Shown piece by piece: positions 24,148-35,581 of a DNA stretch of 64,000 bases (position 1 is the stretch's first letter; each line of letters begins with the position of its first letter). The DNA comes from Vanessa cardui (lineage: Eukaryota > Arthropoda > Insecta > Lepidoptera > Nymphalidae). The stretch spans positions 6,076,001 to 6,140,000 of the forward strand of contig NC_061127.1 in NCBI RefSeq assembly GCF_905220365.1. The letters are read 5' to 3'. The translations under genes were made by a program, and so were the position numbers. The notes beneath the pieces were generated by a model. It was not told the origin of the DNA. It did no database searches and worked only from the letters and a program-made list of their open reading frames with translations.

Positions 24148-25204
24148 TTGTTTTTGTTAATTTTTTTATATATAACTCGAGTTGATAACAAATGTATATT
24201 TAATTAAGAAAACCGCAAATTTTAGATACTTATATGTTATTGTTATTACCTTAAAAGAGTTGACAAGCGTATCAGCGGATGCAATATAATAAAATATAAA
24301 TAAATGTAATGTCTAAATGTAATATAAATAAAACTAATTATAATGATCGTACCTAATATTATTCTCACAGATCTGTGATAAATATTCTACTACGGAAATA
24401 ACGCTTTTTATTTGCATTTTTTATCAAGTGCATTAATTATCGTAGAAATAAACGTATAAATATGTTTGTATTGAATCAGTTTAATTTGGTATCCAAAAAC
24501 ATTATTATAACTTACAATGTTATATTTTGTTTTATTGGAATATCAAGATTTTCCTTAAAGTAAATAACATATACCTATGTCTATGTTTATGATTTTGTCA
24601 ACATTTTACTCCACTATGACTTCTAAATAATGAAACGAACTAGATTTTAGTTTTATTAAAATTCCAAAACAAAAATTGTTACTTATAAATTAATATTGGT
24701 ATATAATAATGTCAGTATTACGTAACACGGTATAATAAAGTAGGTATAAATAATCTGTGTTGCATTTTTCAAAGGATGATTAATCCTTCGGAACAATTTA
24801 AGGCGCCTCTTCGATTGACACACGAGCAATCTGCATTCATTCAATTACTGTTCCAACAAATCATACGAATTCGTTAAACGACAAATAATGCATCAGGTAA
24901 GAATCCATAGGTTATATTTGATTTCTTGAAACGAAACAAAATGTATGATCAATTTAAACTATGACGATGGAAACGGGAAGTCTCTATTTTGGGAGTCAAT
25001 TGATTGCAAGCATAGATTGCGCACTACAGGGCTACTACCGGGTACTCCACATTCTAGCTCTGATTTAGTTAACCCTAATCGCCGGATCGTACGACTCAGA
25101 TCACGTCATTTTATTAGAGAGCTTAGTTAGTCAATATGTGACATTATTTTTATATGGATTTCGACATTTATATATATAGCTTTAAAAGTTACTTAAGTTT
25201 TGTG

Positions 25205-25345
25205 CATATCAATATTAATATTATAAATGCGAAAGTAACTCTTTGTAACTCCGTTTTTCTGTCTGTCTGTTACACTTTTAAGAATAAATCTGAATCGATT
25301 TTCGAATTAATCTGGGTAATGCTGGTAAAGGTTTTGAAAAATTTT
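25205..25345 (+). mobile_element. Helitron-like 5' region
   Basis: AATATTATAAATGCGAAAGT, then TCTGTCTGTCTGTTACAC and a segment like GAATCGATTTTCGAATTAAT resemble the start of common lepidopteran Helitrons. No matching 3' end is found nearby. The call rests on family resemblance that I recognise but could not search. Confidence 0.45.
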
Positions 25346-28300
25346 TATGTGGTTTCGTCACATACTGAACATCAAATTTTATCAAATAATTTTTACTTAT
25401 TTAATTATTACGAAAATATAAAATAATAGTCATATATTTATTTATTTATTTGGTATTTCGTAATTGTAAATATTCAATTTATCATTAATATACAATTAAA
25501 TAATAAGTAGCATAGTACAGGACACATTTATGCAGAGCTAAAGTCAAGCTTTAAATAAACAATATTTTAAGAATGCAAATATTTTATAATATTGCACTTT
25601 ACGAAAATCTCTGTGCATATATTATAATGTATGTACGTCTTTGACCTTAAGCCTTTGTTATTATTATAAAAAATACATATTTTTAAGCGTGGTAAAATCC
25701 AAAGTATTATCTAATATCTCTAAATTGAAATATATTTATTTTATATTATATACCTGATTCTAACTCCTACTAATTTGTATAAAAAATAAGAATTTCTCAA
25801 TATGTTTGTTTCATAGCAGTATTTATTATTACAATAAATTGAATATATATATTTTAATGAAAATTTTATTCATAAGCCGTGAACAGTTATTCTTAAAATT
25901 TCTTGTGTTACTCTTATTACTATTAATGTTTAAGGTTTTAAATGTAAGGTTTCCAAACCTCTTCTACTTTCAGTACTTAGAAATTTTTCATTTGTTATTC
26001 AATATTAATATTATTTCTTTTATTAAAGAAAATTTAATAACTTTATAATAAATTATAAATCCGATCAGGTTGAATATTCCGTAAGCTTATATTACATACA
26101 AATGTTAAGCTACACTTTGGTAGAATTTGAATATTATTGACACAGAAAGTCATTGCCAAATTCTTTGGCATATAAAGTACGAGAGAGAGTTATTTTAAAT
26201 TGACCTGCGTATACGTGTATGATCGACTATGTCGCTATAATGTTAATATCTTTGAAGCTATAATGTTAAATCTAGTAAATAGTAAACGTATGGAAAGCGA
26301 TAGAATTTCTATAAGAATATATGGGTTACATCTGGATTATATTATTCCTAATTTTAATAACAAACAGTGCGTAAAACGGTATGTAACTAGAATTTCCGAG
26401 CCCTTTTATTAATTTTAGGGTTTGATGAACATCAACATACTTACGACGTATGTGACTCAACACTAAATGACATGTCAACAAGAATACGACTGACACTAGA
26501 TACATAATACACACACGCTAAATTCAATTAGGGAAGCGTATTTTAAACTTTGTATTGTGTACAAGTTTCATGTTACATTGGACCTTAAAATAAAATGGAA
26601 TGCATTTCATGTTACTCGGCTTCTTTCTTTTGATCTTAACATAAATAAAATTGCAATTAGTAGGAATTAAATATTTATAAAAAGAACATTTATTAACAAA
26701 TATCTAAACAATAACATTAGAAACCTACAAAAAATGCAGGCACGTAAAATAGAGTTTTTAGTTTTATTCAATACTAAGTTACTAGGTAAAGACGTAATTT
26801 GGCCATTAAAAAACGAGACACAAGCTTTGTATTTGATCAGAAAAATAAATAAAACTCAAAGGTCATAGCAGCAGATAGAACAAAATATTATGCACGAACA
26901 GGAAATTATTCGCAATATGTAAAATCAACTTCAGAACGTGACTGTAACATAAAAACTATTTACATCATAAATGTAATAAAACTGCTTTAGGATAATATAT
27001 ATTTGCATTCTAATGAAGAGGTGTTAAGAATATGTGTGGTTCGAATAACAGCTCACGTCTACTTTTCATTAATTTACTTGTCATTCTTGCTCTAAGATGA
27101 TCTAATTTACACAGAAAGCACCCACGTGATCGTGTATACACAGCTGATTACAAGAAATGTCAACTACTCCACGATTTTATCCTTAATATGAAATGCATTA
27201 AATGCCACATTTATATACTTACCATATCTTATTTCCTTATAAACCATAGAGCATATAAAATATAGTCAATCACATTCAAAATAAACAATCATCACTGGCA
27301 TTGTATGAAAACATTTTTGTCTATGATCAGTAGTCGTTCAGATCATATATTACTGGCTGGATGTACGTAAACTGATATCTTTATAGAGTTCGTTAACTGT
27401 TCACTCAACGTATAGTAAGATCTTTTTTCTAATCCAGGATTTCATAAACCCTCTGCGTGCGGTCAGAGAGCCAGGATAGCGATGACTGGCAAGCGTGCAG
27501 ACAACTCTTGCCTCGTGGTACCTACGCCAATTGTGAATCGACTTTATTTGTTAACTAGCCACGCGCTCGGAAACAATTGACGGTGTTTCACTGTTAGCCT
27601 CCGCAGATAAGATTTAAATGTCCGTTTTAGGTACACATTTTTACAATAACTATATGAAGTACGGCGTATGTTACGATGTTAGAATCAAGTTTTGTTAACA
27701 TTTTCAATTTGAAAATAAATTTCCAATATGGTTAACATAGAAAATAATGAATGAATGACCTAATATTACAAAGGAAGCGGTTTTTTAAAATCATTATTTA
27801 CTTACTTAGTTTATTGGTTCTTACTTTAAATAATAATATTCTTATCCTAGTTATATACTCCTCAAAAACTACAGAAATAAATTGGCATAGCTTGACAAAT
27901 ACGTGGTCATATTTAAGTGTCAGATAATAATTAGCTGAACAAAGCAACTGAGCGAGTAATTTACTTTAAAAGAATATCTCATTATTTTTTGATATATCGT
28001 TTAACTTTCTAAGCTATTTGTTAGTTCAATTGTTACAAGTCCGTCAGCTTTTGTACCTAATCATTAAAAACTATTTTCGTCACTTATATTTATCACCAAA
28101 TATTTTATAAAAAAATAAACTTACTTTATAATAATTGTTCTTTTGTGTAGATTTCAAATATTTAAACTGTTAAAGCGACTATGATGTAATGACGTAGGAT
28201 ATCAAAGAATGGTAAATAAAAAGAAACTGTAAACTTTAAGCATTTTTATTTCCGTTTCAACTTTATCTGAGTGTGAGGAATAAAATGAAATTATCTGACA

Positions 28301-29288
28301 AAGCGGACGGAATGGCGGCCAAGGTAGCACTTATGTTGATCCTTTGTTTGACTATCAAGACGAGAACACACATAGGAATAATATATTTCTTATAAAAATC
28401 ATTTCATAAGAAATTATTACTATTAGAATACAATTACAGTAACATTTTATTCAGTAAAATTATGAACACTATAATAATAATAAGCTCTCTATAAAATTAA
28501 AAACCGTTATCAGCAACTTCATCAAAATCTGCACAGGTTTATAATTTTATAAATGAGCTTTTCTTTTATAAACAAAACTCGATAATATATTAATTAATTT
28601 ATTTTATTTTCACACTCGCACATTTTTCAGGATAGTAACCCTATGTCTATCTCAGGCCTACAAAATATGTATCTCTAACATATATTAAAAATGTCTGCTA
28701 AATGCTGGATAAAAGAAAGAAAATTTAGCAAACACACTTCCGAATTTATAATATTAAAGTAGTAATGTCAACATTCTCCTTAATATCTGCAACAATTACA
28801 TCCTCCAACGTGTCAGAACAAGACAGATCGCCGAGGCTCGATCAAGAGCGACGCGATTATCAAATTACGTTCCCCGTTTGCCATTGTGTTGCTCTTTCGA
28901 TTGTCACGGCCGATGCTCATTCCTGCCTCCGAACGGCCTCAGGTGCATCCCGAGAGGGTCGACACTGGAAATTAAAATATATATTTGACTCTCTATTACA
29001 TGGTTAAAGGATGCTACTGATAACGCTTACATATCACCTTTGAATTTTAACGTTTAAATCGCCCTTGACTCGCTAAGGATGTACTTAGGTTACACTATAT
29101 TCTCTGTTCTCGGGTCAATTATGGTTGTTTCGTTTACTACTAGCAATTTGGACTTGATTAATTTAACTATCGCTACGACTGACATAATGTTTAAAATTAT
29201 GTAAATGGACGTAAATTAATTTATGTTGCCCGATAGATTTTATCGATCTAAAAGACACCTTTACGTAGCATAATCTACCATATACTAA

Positions 29289-29626
29289 TAGATATCCACA
29301 ATGATATTCTAATAAACAGATATGTTATACCCATACTAAACAACAAAAAAAAGTGTGCCGCGCCGGGGACCGTTTATTTTACATTTCGTTACAAGTAAAA
29401 AGGATAGCTTGATAAAAACAATAAGTAAAAGGGATAACTAGATGTTTTAATTACGCAAAACGTATTACTGCATAGTTATGATGTATTATAAGGTATTACT
29501 GGCATAATTGTGATGAAAACGACTAAAGGCAAACGTCCCAATTAGGATCCCAATTCGTTTTCTAGTCTTCACTTTTTGCGCATTAATGACATATCTGTTT
29601 ACTATAACATCAATGGATATCCATAT
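29289..29626. mobile_element. Inverted-repeat element
   Basis: The left arm GATATCCACAATGATATTC...AAACAGATATGTTA (29289-29327) is roughly the reverse complement of TGACATATCTGTTTACTATA...GGATATCC (29587-29621). Arms are about 38 bp and the whole is about 340 bp, without a reading frame. Confidence 0.45.
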
Positions 29627-30884
29627 GTACTTCGTTCTGGCAAAAAAATATATATAGGGAAACCAATGCCGATATTTTTTTCTTCATCACCGAACTCGAT
29701 ATTAATAGTGAATACAATTTAATTTTTTACAAACTCCGATTTATTTATTAGTGACCATGTAAGATCACCCACTTTTCTACCTACTATACTAGCGGTCTAT
29801 CTTTTGAAGGGGAGTCTATCACATAGTGGAAAATTGTAAGAAAGGTTTTTAATTTTAAGATACATACCTAGGATTATCCTATATATCCCTCCTCATCAAC
29901 GAGCGTTTTATGATATACTTTGCTCACGTCGATGAGGATAACGATTAAAGTACTCAATACACATCAATTTAGTTCAGCTAATCAACGCCTGACGTGTTGA
30001 TGTTTTTAAGGTTTTTAAATTCGTAGGTAATAATAAAAAAGTAAGTATTCTTTATTATTTGTTCAAGTGTGCCTCTGAAGCTGATTCTCTGCATTATCGC
30101 AGTTGTGAAAATGTGAATGTGTGAAAATGAATAAAAAGAGTACATAACGTCATTACTGGCAGAAAACGCATACAGTTATCGGACATTTTGCTCCTAGAAA
30201 ATTCTGTATTACCTATAATTATTTTATGTTTTAAAAAATATAATTAATGTAATCGAAATTAATTTCATATAATTAATGTGCGAAAACTCTTTTTACCAAA
30301 ATTTTTGATGAACAGCCTCTTTTTAATTTTTTTTAATAATGATTTAAGTTTTGTGTAGTCTTCAATCATCAGTTCATTTAATACGTAACTTTATTTTACA
30401 AATTCAAGTTGCGAAGAGAAATACCGACCGTTGTTCTAGCCCATCCTGGCTTTAATACCTATTGCACAATTGAATTACATTTATATACGACTAATGTTTT
30501 CAGTAGATACAACAAATGGAAGTATTGACATTGTTATAAAATCCATCTTATAATAAATTAAGTCAAGTTTAATTTAATATATAATTTTTCTTTTGATGAT
30601 TTAAGTTTATTACCAACCCTTATACATACAGAAAAAAGAAGTATACGTATGTATCTATGTTTTATTTAGTAAATGTTGGTATTCAAAATATAACAAAATA
30701 TTATTTTATTATGAAATGTTAGATTTGCGCCGATGATTGTTATCTACTAAACAAACATTTGAGGTTGAGTAACGCAATGTAGATACGGAAGGCTAGTAAT
30801 TTCTGGTATTCGTTTGAATAATGTGATCACAATAATTTAACTTTATATACGATATTACTTACTATTTCAAAAATAAGTATAAAA

Positions 30885-32272
30885 ATGGAGTACAGATTGG
30901 ATATAAACACTAATAAACATCACGCTGACTGCCGATTTAGGAGGTAAGCTATTCAATATTATTTAAGTGACATCTAATTTAAAGAAATAACTAATTACGT
31001 CTTTGTAAAACCTTGTAGGACATATTTATGTCATCTAGTTGTAAATGTAACAGAAAAGTAGCTTGGAGTTATAAGCCTTGTAACATTTCTTTATTTTTAT
31101 GTTACTATACCTAATGTTAATATAGCGATACCAATATTTATTTTACACGTTGAATATATCCGGGAAACAATATAATTTTTTTTTTAATTACTGTATCGTT
31201 TTATTTTTCCAGACACATAAAACAAAGAATATCGATACGGCGCCAAAATAAACGCGTGGTATTCAAAACAGGAGAGTTAAATTTCGAAAAATCTTCATCG
31301 GAAACTGCATTTCGTATAATACCTGATATTATTTCAAAGTTTATAGATGCGAGGTGGAGATGGAGCCTTACATTTTGCGTTCTTGTTTACATTCTAATAT
31401 GGTTCTTATTTGCGTCAATTTGGTGGCTTATTCTTTATTTACATGGAGATCTTAGAGAAGAAAACTTGCCCAGTGCTAACAACGGAACAATTTGGAATCC
31501 ATGCGTTCGTGAAATTTATAGTTTCACGTCTATTTTTCTATTCAGTATTGAAATACACACTACAATAGGCTATGGCAAGAGAGCTATCACTTTAGAATGT
31601 CCCTCAGCTATGTTAACTATGTGCATCGAAAGTATAGCGGGACATTTTACACAATCAATAATTGTTGCGATAGTCTTTGCAAAATTAACAAGACCAAAAA
31701 ATCGAGCAAAATCCCTTATATTCTCAAAAAGTGCTATTATTAATCAAAGGGATACCCGTCTGTGTTTGATATTCAGGGTAGGAAATATAAGAAAATCGAG
31801 GATAATAGCATCAAAAGTTAATGCTTATTTAATTCAATATGAAAGTAAATCAGATGACGATATCATAGTGAACAATGAACAAATTAATTTACGTGTAAAA
31901 GTTGATGCATGCGACGACATACTATTTTTAAATCCAATATCTGTTGTTCATAGAATTGACAGTGATAGTCCTTTCTATAACATGTCTGCACAGGATATGT
32001 TGAATTCAGATCTAGAGATAGTAGTCGTCTTTGAAGGCATCATCGAATCGACGGGACAGACTGTTCAAGCAATATCGAGTTACACCAGTCAAGAGATAAT
32101 GTGGGGTCGACGGTTTTCACAACTGATACATTTCCAAAAGAATAAGCAAGGTTATATAAAGGATTTCTCCAAGTTTGATGAAATGAGTCGGGTAAATACA
32201 CCACTTTGTAGAGCAAAAGAACTAGATGGTTACTTTGAAAATAGAAAACGTTTATCGTCTGCACTTACGTGA
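30885..32272 (+). CDS. Divergent inward-rectifier potassium channel Irk-B
   Basis: Two exons, 30885-30943 and 31213-32272, encode 372 residues; the donor AG|GTAAGC and acceptor TTTTTCCAG fit in phase. It has the full Kir plan: basic N-terminus, slide helix and first membrane segment (DARWRW then LVYILIWFLFASIWWL, about 66-93), extracellular Cys117 and Cys149, filter TIGYG at 137-141, second membrane helix near 151-177 ending FAKLTRPKNR, and the cytoplasmic domain with ESTGQTVQAISSY. It lacks an equivalent of the Irk-A C-terminal exon and ends SSALT. The second helix is unusual: Glu159, His164 and Gln167 stand where Irk-A has Gln, Val and Gln. It resembles the divergent insect Irk3-type group more than Irk1/2, but I cannot confirm which. 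It lies head-to-head with Irk-A. Confidence 0.9.
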
Positions 32273-34162
32273 CGGATCAGCAGCTTCACTTATATTACTT
32301 CTTCAGTAATTTAAATGATATTGGTTTAAGATGTGGATTTATAACCATTACTAATTTCCTGAGTTTCATAATGTCTTCATATATTGTTTTCAACGCGAAC
32401 ATTTGTATTTCAATCGTTGATAACCTTATTTTTATAGCTGTCAATTGTCTGGTGCATGATTTTATATCTTGATCTAATTTTAACAATTTCTTATTATTAA
32501 TGTCTATATTTTCTTGTAAGAAACTGTTTATCGTCATCGTTTTAAACTGTTCTTTATTAAAAATTATTATAAACAATTATGAATAGCACAACTGTTTCCT
32601 GTTTTATCACTACTATGAAATAATCGTCAGACAGGTGAACGATAAATAATCACTGAAAGATAAGCACGCCGTAGCGATTGTCAAAGCAATGATACTATTG
32701 AAAGTAATACATTAAAAATGAAAAAGAGAATACCAGCTAATTATCATACCTATAATTCCAATCACTATTTAATCATTAACCTCTAATCGAATTCCCAAAA
32801 AGACACTACAATAAAAATTCATTTTTTATTTTAATGAAATACATAACTACGATATTCATTTACGGGCTGATGATGATGATGATGATGATGATATTAATTT
32901 TCACTATATACCTAATACCTAAATAATGTTTTACTGAAAAACAATAAACGATTTATTTCATACTAACTTAAAATCATACAAAAAGGGAATTTTGAAAAAG
33001 TCTACATTATTGATGGGTAAATGGCACAAACTCAAAATTACTATATTTATAATAATTATTCCTCCTTCCCCCGATTTTGTATAACTCCGTGACAATTGAC
33101 AGCTATAAATGTTATTTGCGTGAATTTGGAGACACGAATTTCAGCAAATTCAAGTAAAATATGCTAATTCAAATGTTTAATTTAACTTATACTTTCTTTT
33201 TCAAATGATAGTAGATCCACAATAATTCAAATGTTTACTAAGAAGTCGGAGACTTCATCAATATCAGTAGCTGTTTAGTTCACAGTAATTATGTTTGTTA
33301 AAATTTGGAAAGTAAAACACAATTCTAAGAGTAAAATTTAAGTTTACTCATAACTATAAAATAACTGATTCGAAGCGTAAGGTTTATATATTATTTGACA
33401 ACATAATATTAAATCAAACACCTATTTAATAAAATTATTTGAAGATAGTGGTAGAAAAACAAGTATATAAATTTTTGTTTTTTTTTTTTATTGACCTATT
33501 TGAAATATCAATAATAAACATTTTTGAAATATGTATTATTCAATATCTTTCATAGCATGCAAGTATAAGTTAATTTTGTGTAAGTTCTAATATGTTTAAA
33601 AAAAACTAGTAAACCAGATTTGAACAGTTTAATAATATAAAAATTAAGGTATGTTTAAAACTAAACAAGAATAAAACATTTTGAAACGTCTGAGAACTTT
33701 ATTGGTATTTATGTATAATAAATCATAACTTATATATAAATATTACAAAACAATTATTTGCAAAAAAAAATATAAAATAATAATTTGAATTTCTATATAT
33801 CTTGTATTATTATCTAAATAAAACTACATACGAGAGATATTTTACACATTAGCACATTTACATAGATTACAAGGCCATTTCGCTAAAATCTAAATTGACT
33901 ACTGCCTGTGAATCATTATCGTGATTAATGTAAGGCTGTGATGTACGTGACAGGGATTTGGGCAACCATCTAGTATTAACAATAGTTCCAACATCAAAAA
34001 TATTTAAAAGCTGAATGAGTACATGCTTACAATTACTTTAAGAATTTAACATCTTATCACATTCCTAGGTGAGTCAAACTTGTCGAAAATTCCCATTAAA
34101 ATTATAAATAAACAGTCTAATCATAGTAATATAGATCTCTTCATCACACAAATATTTTAAAT
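32273..34162. other. Interval between Irk-B and Hrs 3' ends
   Basis: Convergent 3' ends lie in AT-rich DNA. A (TGA)n microsatellite occupies 32868-32892. The right part up to about 33700 probably includes the Hrs 3' untranslated region; TTTATT at 33698-33703 would read as AATAAA on the minus strand. Small frames at 32040-32576 overlap Irk-B or sit just beyond it and do not look coding. Confidence 0.5.
32868..32892. repeat. TGA microsatellite
   Basis: About eight tandem TGA units (CTGATGATGATGATGATG...). Likely length-polymorphic. Confidence 0.9.
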
Positions 34163-35581
34163 TCAATCAAAACTTATAAGTTCTGCAGTATTGTTATTGT
34201 GTTCAGACTTAACGGGAGTCTGAATTTGTTGCACTTGTTGATTTGGCACTTGCTGTTGGTTTGGTGGGCCATTTCCAAAGCTCTGCTGAACTTTCATGGG
34301 TTGCCCTTGCATGTTCTGGGGTATTCCACCTTGCTGTTGCTGTTGTCCCTGACTTGTCATCTGTTGTGGCACTTGGCCTTGCATTTGTGGATGTTGGGGT
34401 GGCATAGCACCAGGCATCATATTATGATGAGGCATCTGTTGGCCGGGACCCATCTGCTGTCCTTGCTGATTAGGTGCCATGGAATTAGGAGGCATTTGCT
34501 GGTTTTGGTTCATCATATTTTGGTTCGGCTGTTGACCTTGGTGCTGAATGTTTTGACCTTGATGTTGCATTGGCTGACCTTGCATCATCACATGTTGACC
34601 CTGAGATTGCGTGGGGTGGCCTTGCATGGACATTGTTTGTCCTTGCGTTGATTGTGACTGTGGAATTTGTTGTCCTTGACTCTGAGACATTTGAGGTCCT
34701 TGAGTTAACTGTTGATTGTGACCAGGTAATGACTGATTCTGAATGATAGGTTGACCTTGCATATTGATTGGTTGCCCAGGTAAAGGCATTTGAGACATGT
34801 GTGGCATATTTGGGTGTTGTGCCTGTGTTTGTTGGTTACTTTGAGGATTTTGGACACTCATGGGGTATCCTGAGACAGGTATTTGTGGGTTGTTACTTGG
34901 TTGATTGTTTTGCATTAATGGCATTCTCATGTTTGGTAGCTGCATTGCAAACATTGGATTGTTAGGATTGTTCTGTTGGTTCATATTTGGTTGTCCAATT
35001 GTGATTGGGGGCATTTGCTGAGGTTGATTTGGTACATTTTGTTTTTGTAATTGCTGAGGAGCCTGAGGATTTTGTTGAGGAATATTCTGACCTTGTAAGC
35101 CATTAGGTACGTTCGGTGGAATGATTTGATGAACGCCAGGCTGATTCGGTAATCGCATTTGTTGCATCTGCTGCAACATCATTTGCTGCTGTATTGGCAG
35201 CTGTTGGCTCATTGGTCGCATATTTGGCTGGTTCATTGGAGCTTGGACGCTAGTTGGTTGTTGATTTAATGCTACGCCAGTAGTAGACATGGCATAAGTA
35301 TTAGTCATTTGTGGCATTGATTGAGACATAGTTCCCATTTGATTTACGTTCATTGGGATATTAGCTTGAGATATTTGGGTTTGGCCAGGCATAGAACCAT
35401 CAGTTGTGGGTTGTGGCATCATCTGTGGATGGAATTGAGGGTTGGCATATAAGGGCTGATTGGGATATCCGGATTGGTACTGATGCATTGAAACTCCGGG
35501 CATGTAGAAGCCACTGTTTGCGGACATCATATACTGGTGTTTCTGTTGTTCTTGTCTCATTTGCATTTCTCTTTCTTGTTC
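34163..35581 (-). CDS. Hrs: Last Hrs exon: long Q/M/N/P-rich tail with terminal clathrin box
   Basis: One exon encodes residues 503-974. After a short charged start (EQEREMQMRQEQQKHQY) the sequence is almost entirely Gln, Met, Pro, Asn, Gly, Ser and His, with recurring units such as MQGQPMQHQGQ and QGQ. Composition is prion-like and should be disordered. It ends NTAELISFD; the LISFD clathrin-binding box explains conservation of the end despite the loose middle. The antisense frame at 34199-34651 is a shadow of the repeat-rich codons. Confidence 0.95.
   Translation of the reverse strand, partial: EQEREMQMRQEQQKHQYMMSANSGFYMPGVSMHQYQSGYPNQPLYANPQFHPQMMPQPTTDGSMPGQTQISQANIPMNVNQMGTMSQSMPQMTNTYAMSTTGVALNQQPTSVQAPMNQPNMRPMSQQLPIQQQMMLQQMQQMRLPNQPGVHQIIPPNVPNGLQGQNIPQQNPQAPQQLQKQNVPNQPQQMPPITIGQPNMNQQNNPNNPMFAMQLPNMRMPLMQNNQPSNNPQIPVSGYPMSVQNPQSNQQTQAQHPNMPHMSQMPLPGQPINMQGQPIIQNQSLPGHNQQLTQGPQMSQSQGQQIPQSQSTQGQTMSMQGHPTQSQGQHVMMQGQPMQHQGQNIQHQGQQPNQNMMNQNQQMPPNSMAPNQQGQQMGPGQQMPHHNMMPGAMPPQHPQMQGQVPQQMTSQGQQQQQGGIPQNMQGQPMKVQQSFGNGPPNQQQVPNQQVQQIQTPVKSEHNNNTAELISFD

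Larger units (their letters stand above)
19010..30884. other. Divergent intergenic region between Irk-A and Irk-B
   Basis: About 11.9 kb with no supportable coding exon. It contains a mariner-type MITE (20051-20394), a 200 bp repeat pair (19811-20007 and 22267-22474), a family B SINE (21215-21505), a terminal-inverted-repeat element (23872-24147), a Helitron-like 5' region (25205-25345) and an inverted-repeat element (29289-29626). GC-richer patches at 24800-25130, 27450-27600 and 28800-28975 could be untranslated first exons or promoters for either Irk gene; a good plus-strand donor follows ATGCATCAG at 24889-24897. None of these is proven. Confidence 0.5.

Noticed and set aside
27223..27247. 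Mini exon with ATG and strong donor that would feed the 7872-8166 Irk exon
   Set aside because: Only 25 bases in AT-rich DNA 19 kb away; ATG plus GTAAGT in phase is expected by chance at this scale. Kept only as a remote possibility.
28765..29007. 80-codon plus-strand frame in a GC-richer patch
   Set aside because: No recognisable domain; a possible donor (CCTCAG/GTGCAT) would be out of phase with Irk-B exon 2. May be an untranslated exon but not supportable as coding.
32868..32892. CRISPR-like or regulatory tandem array
   Set aside because: It is a simple trinucleotide microsatellite; no spacer structure, and the window is eukaryotic.
34199..34651. 150-codon plus-strand frame rich in Leu and His
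   Set aside because: It is exactly antisense to the Gln/Met-rich Hrs tail; low-complexity codons (CAA, ATG) read backwards give Leu and His without stops.
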